A stretch of 58,587 bases of DNA from Desulfovibrio sp. (GTDB taxonomy: Bacteria > Desulfobacterota > Desulfovibrionia > Desulfovibrionales > Desulfovibrionaceae), in the NCBI GenBank assembly GCA_016218665.1, contig JACRDI010000012.1, forward strand, positions 1-58,587. The letters run 5' to 3'. The position numbers and the translations under genes are program-made. Position 1 is the first letter of the stretch. Each line of letters begins with the position of its first letter. Of the stretch, positions 43,608 through 52,696 are shown in pieces. Under the pieces are notes generated by a model that was not told where the DNA came from, made no database searches, and worked only from the letters and a program-made list of their open reading frames with translations.

Positions 43608-45011
43608 ATGAGCGCAGCAAAGACCCCCCGCACGGATTACGACGTCATCATCGTGGGCGGCGGCCCGGCCGGGCTTTTCGCCGCGGCCTGGCTGGGCGAG
43701 AACACCAGCCTCTCCGTCCTCGTCATCGAGAAGGGCAAGCAGGCGGGGCGGCGCGACTGCCCCGTGGGGCGGCTGGGCTGCATCCACTGCAAGCCCTGCA
43801 ACATCCTCTCTGGCATAGGCGGGGCCGGGCTCTTTTCCGATGGCAAGCTCAACTTCATCCACAAGCTGGGCAAGACCGACCTCACCCAGTTCATGGAGGA
43901 GTCCGCGGCCATGGCCCTCATCGACGAGACCGAGGCCATGTTCAACCGCTTCGGCATGGATGGCGCCGTCTATCCCACCAACATGGAGCAGGCCAAGAAG
44001 ATCCGCGCCCAGGCCAGAAAGACCGGCATCGACCTTTTGATCATCCGCCAGAAGCACCTGGGCAGCGACAACCTGCCCGGCCTCATCGGCGACATGACCG
44101 AATACGTGAAGACCAAGGGCGTCACCTTCCACACCTCCGAGGAAGTCAAAAGCGTCATCGCCGAGGACGGCGTCATCAAGGGCGTGGTCACCTCCAAGGG
44201 CGAGTACTCCGCCCGCGCCGTCATCCTGGCGCCGGGCCGCGTGGGCGCGGAATGGGTGGGCAACCAGGCGCGCGAGCTGGGCCTTTCCCTGTCCCAGCGC
44301 GGCATCGAGGTGGGCGTGCGCGTGGAGGTCCCCCGCGAGGTCATGCAGGAGATCTGCGAGATCATCTACGACCCCACCTTCTTCATCCGCACCGGCAAGT
44401 ACGACGACCAGACCCGCACCTTCTGCACCAACGACGGCGGCTTCGTGGCCCTTGAAAACTACCAGGACTTCGTGTGCGTGTACGGCCACGCCTACATGGA
44501 CAAGAAGAGCAACAACACCAACTTCGCCTTCCTCTCCAAGGTGGTGCTGAACGACCCCGTGACCAACAACCAGGCCTATGGCGAGCACATCGGTCGCCTG
44601 GCCTCGCTCATCGGCGACGGCAAGCCCATCCTGCAGCGCTTCGGCGACTTGAAGCGCGGCCGCCGCAGCACCTGGCAGCGCATCAAGAACAGCTCCATCG
44701 AGCCCACCCTGAAGAACGTGGTCTGCGGCGACATCGCCATGGCCCTGCCCGAGCGCATTTTGACCAATCTTGTGGAAGGGCTGGAGAAGCTGGGCCAGGT
44801 GGTGCCCGGCGTGGCCAACGACGAAACCCTGCTCTACGCGCCGGAGATCAAGTTCTTCGCCACGCAGATTGAGACCACCTCGCACCTCGAAACCGCCGTG
44901 TCCGGCCTGTTCGTGGCGGGCGACGGCCCCGGCGTGGCCGGCAACATCGTCTCCGCCGCGGCCACGGGGCTCATTCCGAGCAAGGAGATCGCCCGCAGGC
45001 TGGCCGGGTAG
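43608..45011 (+). CDS. FAD-dependent oxidoreductase (COG2509-like)
   Basis: A 467-residue flavoprotein. The FAD-binding GGGPAGLFAAAWL (about residues 18-30) is followed by VIEKGKQAGRRDC. A CIHCKPC cysteine pair near residue 58 is typical of the group and may bind a metal or an iron-sulfur cluster. A second Rossmann element and the C-terminal GLFVAGDGPGVAGNIVSAAATG (FAD ribityl contact) close the fold. Members are related to geranylgeranyl- or dihydrolipoamide-like oxidoreductases, but the substrate is unknown. ATG 43608 has CGAGG upstream. Confidence 0.88.
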   Translation: MSAAKTPRTDYDVIIVGGGPAGLFAAAWLGENTSLSVLVIEKGKQAGRRDCPVGRLGCIHCKPCNILSGIGGAGLFSDGKLNFIHKLGKTDLTQFMEESAAMALIDETEAMFNRFGMDGAVYPTNMEQAKKIRAQARKTGIDLLIIRQKHLGSDNLPGLIGDMTEYVKTKGVTFHTSEEVKSVIAEDGVIKGVVTSKGEYSARAVILAPGRVGAEWVGNQARELGLSLSQRGIEVGVRVEVPREVMQEICEIIYDPTFFIRTGKYDDQTRTFCTNDGGFVALENYQDFVCVYGHAYMDKKSNNTNFAFLSKVVLNDPVTNNQAYGEHIGRLASLIGDGKPILQRFGDLKRGRRSTWQRIKNSSIEPTLKNVVCGDIAMALPERILTNLVEGLEKLGQVVPGVANDETLLYAPEIKFFATQIETTSHLETAVSGLFVAGDGPGVAGNIVSAAATGLIPSKEIARRLAG

Positions 45012-45066
45012 GCAAAGAGAATTGCCACCGGCGGCCAAAGGGCCTCGGTCCTTTGGAATCCCGCTG

Positions 45067-45112
45067 GTTCCGTCTTGCTCCCGGCTCAAGGAAGCCGGGA
45101 GCAAAACGGAAC
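45067..45112. terminator. Long hairpin after the FAD oxidoreductase gene
   Basis: GTTCCGTCTTGCTCCCGGCT (45067-45086) pairs with AGCCGGGAGCAAAACGGAAC (45093-45112) over 20 positions with one mismatch and a six-base loop. A smaller hairpin, CCAAAGG/CCTTTGG, lies at 45035-45056. Neither is followed by a T-run, so they may be transcript-end or processing structures rather than classical terminators. Confidence 0.55.
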
Positions 45113-45215
45113 GGCCGGGCCAGCAAAAACGCCGCACCCCGAGCAGTTGAACCAGGCATGCGGTCGATCCACCCTCCATCGGCAACGCAGACCTAAATAT
45201 TCTCTAGAAAATGGT

Positions 45216-45240
45216 TGACAGACTGTCATTCCATTGACAG
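45216..45240. promoter_or_regulatory. Three TGACAG half-sites upstream of the sigma-54 activator
   Basis: TGACAG (45216-45221), CTGTCA (45223-45228) and TGACAG (45235-45240) form two overlapping dyads, one with a 1-base and one with a 6-base spacer. TTGACA hexamers overlap them at 45215 and 45234. Probably a promoter with embedded operator, about 60-80 bases before the start of the regulator. Confidence 0.55.
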
Positions 45241-45296
45241 TGAGTAAAGCACGCCTTTGGGCGTCGTTTTCTTGCGTCTGCCATCATGGAGGATCA

Positions 45297-46313
<1,017 letters not shown>

Positions 46314-46337
46314 GGTTGCAGGGGGATCGGCCCGCCC

Positions 46338-49300
46338 GTGTCCTTGAAACGTTTCACCGCAACCCTCGGCCTGCTGGCCAGCCTGGCCGCGGCAGATGCC
46401 GCGCGGCCCGATGCCGCGCGCGCCCTGCAGGCCGCCTTCCGCGCCGCGCCGGATTCCGAAACGCTGACCCTCTCGGCCGAGGGCGGCAGCCTGCCGAAGT
46501 ACACCGTGCGGCGCACCGGTCCGCAGGAACTCACCGTCACCTTCGATGCGGCCTCCGGCGAGAAGATTCCCGCCGCGCCCGGCCTGGGCGGCGCAAAGCT
46601 CGTGTCCGGCGTGCGCCCCGCCCCCGGCGGCTTCAAGATCCTGCTCAAGACCAGCGCCTTCGGGTATGTGAATTTCCCGGTCTCGGGCAAGCCGCAGCTG
46701 CAGATCCAGATCTTCCCCGACGCCGTTGGCGCAAGCTGGGGCCAGGGCAAGAAGGATGCGGACAAGGCCAAGCCCGAGGCCGCAAAGCCCGAAAAGACCA
46801 AGGCCGAGCAGGACAAGGCCAAGACCGACGCCCTGGCCGAGAGGCAGAAGCGCGAGCAGGCCAAGGCCGAAAAACTGGAAGCGGCAAAACGCGCCAAGGA
46901 GGCCAAGGCCAAAGAGGCCGAGGACGCCAGGCGGGCCGCCGAGGAGGCCAAGAAGGCCGCGGCGGAGGCCAGGCACGCCCCTGCCCCCCAGCCTGCCGCG
47001 CAGGCCCCGGCCCAGGCGGCCGCCAAGCCCGCCCCCCCGGCGGACGGCACCGGTGGCCAGCCGTTCTTTTCCGTGCCCTATTCCATGCGCATGCCGGTGA
47101 ACAAGACCGTGCTGGGCGCAGGCGGCAGCGCGACGCTGCCCGCCCTTGCGGGCCAGACAGGCCAACCGGGTCAGCCGCAGACGCCTCCCCCGGCGGAAAA
47201 GGCCGCGCCGGCGAAGCCGGCCCAGCAGGCCGGCGGCAAGCTGCCCCCGGGCGTCACGGAAAAGCCCCTGCTGCAGGAACAGGGCACCGGCGCCCCGGCC
47301 GCGCGCCCGGCCGAGCACGCGCCGCCGCCCAGCGTGAACATTTCCGCTCCCGCTCCGTCTGCTCCGCCCGCTCCGGCGGCGACGGCAGCGCCCGCCCGCG
47401 ACCTGACGCCGGAAAAGGGCCAGTCGGGCGTGCGCTTCCGCGCCGAGCACAAGGGCCCCGCGGACCAGCGCCCGGCCGAGGTGCTCTCCGGCGCTCCTGC
47501 CGTGGCCAAGGCCCCCGGCCAGACCATGGCCCAGGGGCAGCCTGCGCTCGCCCAGGCGCAGCCGGGCAAGCCGTGGGAAGTGCGCCAGACCGTGCAGAAG
47601 GTGCTCGCGCCCTCCGGCGCCACGAACGCGACCCTGCCGCAGACGGGCGGCGCGCCCGGAGCGGAAGCCCATGCGGCCGCAGCAGCAGACGCCCACGCCC
47701 AGCAGGCCGATCCCCATGCTTCCGCAACCCCGGCTGCCGATCCGCACGCCGCGGGCGCGCCGAACGCCTCCGCCCCGGCGGATGCCCAGGCCGCCCCAGC
47801 CAAGCCCGGCGGCAAGGATTCCCACGGCAAGGACAAGGAACCTCAGGGCCCCTTGAGCACGGACCAGTTGAAGGACGCCCTGCTCTCGGCCCAGTCCGAC
47901 ATGATGGGCGGCAAGTGGGACGCCGCGGCCAAGGCCCTGGAAGGCCTCATCCGCGAGCCGAACCTCAAGGGTGACCTGCGCGAGGAGGCCCTGTACGCCC
48001 TGGCCGACACCTACATGCAGGCCTACAAGGACAGCCTTGCGGCCAACTACGACAAGATCGCGGGCGCGCAGCAGGCGGCCATGAACGCCAACCAGAAGTC
48101 CCAGCGCGTGCCCCGGGCGCTCATCAACCTGGGCCTCTTGAACCTCAAGGTGAACAACCTGCCCGAGGCCAAGGCCTACTTCAACATCATCAAGAAGAAG
48201 TACGCCCAGGACCAGAACGCGTCCATCGTGCCCTTCTCCCTGGGCGAGTACTACCGCGCCAAGGGCGACCTGAAGGCCGCCGCCGACCAGTACCAGAACC
48301 TCATCCAGACCTACCCGGACTCGCGCATGGCCAAGGAGACGGCCTACATCCTGGCACAGGTGCTGCGGAAGCTGGGGAATTTCGACAAGGCCTTCCAGAT
48401 CGTGGACTACCTGGACAAGCGCTGGCCGCTTTTCTACATGGAGAGCCCCGCCTTCCTGAAGCTGGCCGCGGAGGTCGAGGAGAAGGTCGGCAAGCTGCAG
48501 CTGGCCAAGGACCACTACTGGACCTTCTACAACCTGAACCCGGACAACGAGTTCGCGGACATCACCCTCGTGCGCATCGGCGACATCTACCTGCGCCAGA
48601 ACAAGCCCGCCGCGGCCAGGGAAGTCTATCAGAAGGCCCTGCGCGACTTCCCCGAACGCGAAGGCGGGCTGGTGGCGCGCATGCGCTTGGCCGAGGAAGG
48701 CATCTACGACGACCCGACCATGAGCGAGATGGCGCCGGTGTTCGGCAAGCCCGTGTCCACCAAGCCCAACGAGACCTACGAATACATCATGACCAAGCAC
48801 CCGCAGAGCCCGCTGGCTCCGCTGGCGCACATCAAGCTCGGCATGTGGCAGTTCCACAACAAGGCCTACATGGAGGCCATGAACACGGCCAGCTCGTTCC
48901 TGGAGAAATACCCCAAGAGCAACCTTGTGGGCAAAGCGAACGAGCTGGGCTTGCAGGCCTTTTTGCAGGCCCTGCCGGGACTGGTGCAGGAGGGCAACTA
49001 CGCCCGCGTGCTGCAGCTCTACGACAACGCCCCCTTCGTGAAGGACAGCCACGACAAGATCGGCGACGAGGCCCAGATGGCCATCGCCGTGAGCGCGTGG
49101 AAACGCGGCCAGGGCGACCGCGCCCTCAAGCTCGCCGGGCGCTTCCTGGGCAAGCAGCAGGTGCCCAAGTATTCGGAGATGGCCCTCGACCTCGCCATGA
49201 ACGTCTTCGTGGAGCGCAAGGAGTGGAAGCGCATCTCCGACCTGGCGGCCAGGGCCAACGCGGCATGGAAGCTTTCGCCCCGGCAGAAGGCCCAATTCGA

Positions 49301-49829
49301 GACCGCGCGCGCCATGGCGCTGGAGAACCAGGGCGAGAGCGAGAAGGCCCTGCCCACCTGGACGCGCCTGGCCAGCGATCCCGGCACCGATCCGGCCACC
49401 CGCGCCCACGCCACGTACGTGCTGGCCAAGGACGCCGCGCGCAAGCAGGACATGTTCCGTCTCTTCGCCCTCTCGCAGGAGGCGCTGGGCCAGTTGCTCG
49501 CCACCGGGGGCGACAAGGAGAAGATCAAGGACTGTCTGCTCATGGCCATCACCGCCACGGAGCGTTCCGGCCGCTTCAACGAGACCCTCAAGTGGGGCAA
49601 GGAATTCGACCGCATCATCCCCGACAGCGACCCAGACTGGGCGCCCATGCGCCTGCGCCTGGCGGACGTGTACCGCCGGGGCAACCAGCTGGACGAATGG
49701 AAGACGCTCCTGACGGACATCGTGAAGAAGAAGCCCAACACCGTGTACGCGCGCATGGCCAGCCAGGCCCTGGAAAGCAGCGCCCTGGACCAGCGCCTGC
49801 AGAACTACCTGACCAAGCCCATACGTTAG
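46338..49829 (+). CDS. Large TPR-repeat protein with AMIN-like N-terminus (FimV-like)
   Basis: A 1163-residue protein. The hydrophobic N-terminus (residues 1-22) is a probable signal peptide or anchor. Beta-rich AMIN-like sequence is at about 40-130, followed by a Lys/Ala/Glu coiled coil similar to TolA (131-220). A very Pro/Ala-rich stretch includes a His/Ala-rich segment near 440-480. From about 508 to the end lie many TPR-like helical repeats (for example LNLKVNNLPEAKAYFNIIKKKYAQ and ADQYQNLIQTYPDSRMAKETAY). It starts at GTG 46338 after AGGGGGAT, 24 bases after the sigma-54 activator. FimV-type proteins organise polar motility machinery. That role is inferred only from layout. Confidence 0.85.
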   Translation: MSLKRFTATLGLLASLAAADAARPDAARALQAAFRAAPDSETLTLSAEGGSLPKYTVRRTGPQELTVTFDAASGEKIPAAPGLGGAKLVSGVRPAPGGFKILLKTSAFGYVNFPVSGKPQLQIQIFPDAVGASWGQGKKDADKAKPEAAKPEKTKAEQDKAKTDALAERQKREQAKAEKLEAAKRAKEAKAKEAEDARRAAEEAKKAAAEARHAPAPQPAAQAPAQAAAKPAPPADGTGGQPFFSVPYSMRMPVNKTVLGAGGSATLPALAGQTGQPGQPQTPPPAEKAAPAKPAQQAGGKLPPGVTEKPLLQEQGTGAPAARPAEHAPPPSVNISAPAPSAPPAPAATAAPARDLTPEKGQSGVRFRAEHKGPADQRPAEVLSGAPAVAKAPGQTMAQGQPALAQAQPGKPWEVRQTVQKVLAPSGATNATLPQTGGAPGAEAHAAAAADAHAQQADPHASATPAADPHAAGAPNASAPADAQAAPAKPGGKDSHGKDKEPQGPLSTDQLKDALLSAQSDMMGGKWDAAAKALEGLIREPNLKGDLREEALYALADTYMQAYKDSLAANYDKIAGAQQAAMNANQKSQRVPRALINLGLLNLKVNNLPEAKAYFNIIKKKYAQDQNASIVPFSLGEYYRAKGDLKAAADQYQNLIQTYPDSRMAKETAYILAQVLRKLGNFDKAFQIVDYLDKRWPLFYMESPAFLKLAAEVEEKVGKLQLAKDHYWTFYNLNPDNEFADITLVRIGDIYLRQNKPAAAREVYQKALRDFPEREGGLVARMRLAEEGIYDDPTMSEMAPVFGKPVSTKPNETYEYIMTKHPQSPLAPLAHIKLGMWQFHNKAYMEAMNTASSFLEKYPKSNLVGKANELGLQAFLQALPGLVQEGNYARVLQLYDNAPFVKDSHDKIGDEAQMAIAVSAWKRGQGDRALKLAGRFLGKQQVPKYSEMALDLAMNVFVERKEWKRISDLAARANAAWKLSPRQKAQFETARAMALENQGESEKALPTWTRLASDPGTDPATRAHATYVLAKDAARKQDMFRLFALSQEALGQLLATGGDKEKIKDCLLMAITATERSGRFNETLKWGKEFDRIIPDSDPDWAPMRLRLADVYRRGNQLDEWKTLLTDIVKKKPNTVYARMASQALESSALDQRLQNYLTKPIR

Positions 49830-49861
49830 GCCCGGCGCACCGGTCCAAAAAGGAGCACGCC

Positions 49862-50695
49862 ATGCCCATGCCGTACGTGGAAAGCCACGACCGCCAGCCG
49901 GCCGTTGCCGGACAGTTCTACACCGCCGACGCCCCGGCCCTCATGGAAGAGGTGCGCGGCTACCTTTCGCAGGCCCAGCCGAAAAACGACGCCCCCACGA
50001 TCCTGGCCATGGCCCCGCACGCCGGGTACTACTACTCCGGCATCATCGCGGGCGTCACCCTCGGCCAGGCCAACCTCGCGCCGACGGTGCTCCTGCTCGG
50101 CCCCAACCACACGGGCCTGGGCAAGCCCTTCGCCGTGTGGCCCGACGGCCGCTGGCTGTTCCCCGGCGGGCACCTCAAGGTGGACGCGGAGCTTGCCGCG
50201 CACCTGTGCGAGAAGGAGCCCCAGCTTGCGCCGGACACCCTGGCCCACCAGCGGGAGCACTCCCTGGAGGTCATGGTGCCTTTCCTGGCGGCATTGAACC
50301 CGGAAACGACCATCGTGCCCGTCTGCATCTCTCACCCCGGCCTGGACACCCTCATGGCCGTGGGCAAGTCCATCGGCCGGGCGCTGCGGGCCTTTCCCCG
50401 CCCGGTAAGCATCCTGGTGAGCTCGGACATGAGCCACTTCGTGCCGCACGAGGTGGCCAGGGAGCAGGATTCGCGGGCGCTGGAGCCAGCCCTGCACCTG
50501 GACGCGGCGCGCTTCTTCGAGACCGTGCGCGGCGAGGGCATCAGCATGTGCGGAGTGCTGCCCATGACCGTGGGCATCTGCGCGGCCCTGGAGCTGGGCG
50601 CGCAGGAGACGGAAGTGACCGGCTACGCCACCTCCGGGCAGATCAACGGCGAGATGCGCCGGGTGGTGGGCTACGCCGGCATGCTGGTGAGCTAG
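49862..50695 (+). CDS. MEMO1-family protein (AmmeMemoRadiSam system protein B)
   Basis: A 277-residue member of the MEMO/AmmeMemoRadiSam B family. Metal or active-site-like segments are MAPHAGYYYSG (His near 50), GPNHTG, THQREHSLEVMVPFL-like AHQREHSLEV, SSDMSHF and the Cys in SMCGVLPMTVG. Bacterial members accompany an AMMECR1 protein and a radical SAM enzyme, which are not visible here. AAAGGAG precedes ATG 49862. Biochemical role unknown. Confidence 0.9.
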   Translation: MPMPYVESHDRQPAVAGQFYTADAPALMEEVRGYLSQAQPKNDAPTILAMAPHAGYYYSGIIAGVTLGQANLAPTVLLLGPNHTGLGKPFAVWPDGRWLFPGGHLKVDAELAAHLCEKEPQLAPDTLAHQREHSLEVMVPFLAALNPETTIVPVCISHPGLDTLMAVGKSIGRALRAFPRPVSILVSSDMSHFVPHEVAREQDSRALEPALHLDAARFFETVRGEGISMCGVLPMTVGICAALELGAQETEVTGYATSGQINGEMRRVVGYAGMLVS

Positions 50696-50727
50696 GTCCC
50701 GCTCGCCCCGCTTTCGTCAGCCCCCCC

Positions 50728-50817
50728 GGCAAGCAGTCCGGCCGGCAAGCAGTCCGGCCGGCAAGCAGCCCGTCCGCAGGAGCCCATCGGCAGGAGTCCA
50801 TCGGCAGGAGTCCCTGG
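50728..50817. repeat. Two adjoining tandem repeat arrays
   Basis: Three 16-bp units of GGCAAGCAGTCCGGCC (50728-50775, the third degraded) are followed directly by three 14-bp units of GCAGGAGTCCATCG (50776-50817). They sit in the 133-base convergent gap between the MEMO and caspase genes. Confidence 0.85.
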
Positions 50818-50828
50818 GGCCGGGCGTT

Positions 50829-52487
50829 CTACCAGGCCCGCACCATGCGCCCGGCCACGCGCCGGCGCTGGTCCTGGGGTCGGCCATCGTCCACGCGCTC
50901 GCAGAAGATCGGGATGTCGCCGTTCTCCGCCGCGCGCAAGTACCCCACGCATTCGAGCACAACGTCCCGCTGCTGGCCGCGCAGCACCTCGCGCAGGAAG
51001 CGCCGGGGATCGTTCAGGTCAACGGCATTGCCGCGCAGGGGCTGCACGCTCATGCGCACGTGCAGGTTGCCGTCCTCCATGGCCAGACCGGTGAGGCTCA
51101 TGCGGTTCACCACCCTCGGATCGCCCTCCAGGGTGCCGTAGAGCGTGTCGCCCCCGGGCTTGAGGGCCAGCATGGGCAGGGGCAGGCCGGTGTCCGTCTC
51201 CAGCCGCCAGGTGCCGGCCAGGCGCTGCAGCACGGCGGCGCGGTCGTCGGCGCGGGCGGGCTTGGCAACGGCAGACTGGGCCGGGGCGGAAACGGAAACC
51301 TGCGGCGCGGGCGCCGAGGGAACCACCACCCCGGGCCCGACGGAGGCCACCTGGACCTTGCCAACCTGCGCCGCGGCCTGCTTTTCCAACTGGGCCTGCG
51401 CCGCCTTCTGCGCCTGCTCGGCCTTGGCGCGGGCCGCGGCCAGTTCGGCGCGCTCCCTCTCCAGCTTCTTGCGCTCGGTCTCCAGGATGGCCAGCTGCTC
51501 CTTGAGGCGCGCCTCCTGCGGGGCCTGGGCCTCCTTGAGCTTCCGGGCCTCGTCGGCGTCCAGCTGCTGGCGGAGACGCACAAGGTCGGCCTTCTCCTGC
51601 TCCACCTGCCTCTTTTCCGCCTCCAGCCCGGCGAGGTACTCCTTGAGGCGCTGCTCCTGCTGGCGCTGTTGCTGGGCGATCTGCGCGGCGTTCACCTGGC
51701 TGGCGGCATAGGCGGCTGTTCCCTGCGGCTGGCCGCCGGCAAGATAGAAATACCCCGCCAGCGACGAAGATTCCCAGGGCACCTGTTTCTTGCCCGTCTC
51801 CATCATGACGCCGATGCGCACGCGCTTGAACACTTCCTCGATGGGAATGCCCGGCGTGGCGAGGTTGTCCAGCAGGTACTTGGTGTACAGGCCGTTCTTG
51901 CCGGAACCGTCGGAGGCCACGGAATTGGGCGCCGTGGCGTAGGCCACCAGCGAACCCGTGGGCGCGTCCATGCGGGCCAGGCCCTGGTCCACGGAGCGGA
52001 AGGCGCGCGTGAAGGGATTGTTGCGGCAGGCGTCCAGGATGACGATGTTCAGCTCATTGCCCGCGTCCTCCATCTTGCCCAGCACGCGGCCGGCGTCCAC
52101 GCACTCGTACTTCGCGTCGGACTCGCTGCCCATGCGCGCCCCGATGGGCACCAGGTAGTTGAGGCCCTGCACCTGCACGCCGTGCCCGGCGTAATAGAAG
52201 AGCCCCACCCCGCCGCGCTTGAGCTTCAGCCCGAAGTCGCGGATGGCCTCCTCCATGGCGCGCAGGCCCACGTCGGTCTTGAGCTGCACCTCGAAGCCGA
52301 GGTTGGCGAGGGCGAGGGCCACGTCGCGGGCGTCGTTGGCGGGATTCTTGAGGGGTTTGTCGCCATAGGCCGAGTTGCCGATGACCAGGGCGTAGCGGCC
52401 GGCATCGGCGCTGGCGGGCGAGGCCTGGGCGGCGGTGAGCAAACAGAGGGCGCAGAGCGCAAAAATGAGTCGACGCGCGGCGCGCAT
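50829..52487 (-). CDS. Secreted caspase-family (C14) protein with coiled coil and C-terminal domain
   Basis: A 552-residue protein with a signal peptide (1-27). The caspase-like p20 domain (about 30-250) carries the catalytic dyad His102 in YYAGHG and Cys154 in LDACRNNP, and the S1-type acidic residues follow. A coiled coil (280-400) is rich in Glu/Lys/Gln, with a Pro/Ala linker. A C-terminal beta-rich domain (about 430-552) has MLALKPGGDTLYGTLEG, LRGNAVDLNDPRRF and DVVLECVGYLRAAEN. The fold is that of bacterial metacaspase-like proteins, which cleave after Arg or Lys. Exported, so not an intracellular death effector of the usual type. GGGGGACACC precedes the ATG. Confidence 0.9.
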   Translation of the reverse strand: MRAARRLIFALCALCLLTAAQASPASADAGRYALVIGNSAYGDKPLKNPANDARDVALALANLGFEVQLKTDVGLRAMEEAIRDFGLKLKRGGVGLFYYAGHGVQVQGLNYLVPIGARMGSESDAKYECVDAGRVLGKMEDAGNELNIVILDACRNNPFTRAFRSVDQGLARMDAPTGSLVAYATAPNSVASDGSGKNGLYTKYLLDNLATPGIPIEEVFKRVRIGVMMETGKKQVPWESSSLAGYFYLAGGQPQGTAAYAASQVNAAQIAQQQRQQEQRLKEYLAGLEAEKRQVEQEKADLVRLRQQLDADEARKLKEAQAPQEARLKEQLAILETERKKLERERAELAAARAKAEQAQKAAQAQLEKQAAAQVGKVQVASVGPGVVVPSAPAPQVSVSAPAQSAVAKPARADDRAAVLQRLAGTWRLETDTGLPLPMLALKPGGDTLYGTLEGDPRVVNRMSLTGLAMEDGNLHVRMSVQPLRGNAVDLNDPRRFLREVLRGQQRDVVLECVGYLRAAENGDIPIFCERVDDGRPQDQRRRVAGRMVRAW

Positions 52488-52650
52488 GGTGTCCCCCGGT
52501 GTCGTGCTGTGAGCTGGTCAGGCCCGTTTCATACGCTCATACCCAAGCGGTCCGTTGCTGGCAATTGCCAGAATGGCGCGCACTTGCGCCGCGGCTGGAC
52601 AGCTCTGCCCCGCGCGGTTAGGAATCAGGTGCGGACAGCCGCTCGCACAT

Positions 52651-52667
52651 GCCGCCCAGACGGCGGC
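52651..52667 (+). promoter_or_regulatory. Hairpin in the leader of the Nramp gene
   Basis: GCCGCC (52651-52656) and GGCGGC (52662-52667) form a perfect 6-bp stem with a five-base loop, 30 bases before the GTG start. The remaining leader (52488-52650) contains a GC-rich run with no recognisable riboswitch consensus (yybP-ykoY was considered). Confidence 0.4.
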
Positions 52668-52696
52668 AAATCCTCTGCAAGGACGGAGCCAGGCAC

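Noticed and set aside
52600..52696. Cobalamin or yybP-ykoY riboswitch before mntH
   Set aside because: A GGAATCAGGTGCGG run recalls the start of a cobalamin element, but the conserved B12 box and the following core are missing, as is the yybP-ykoY pattern.
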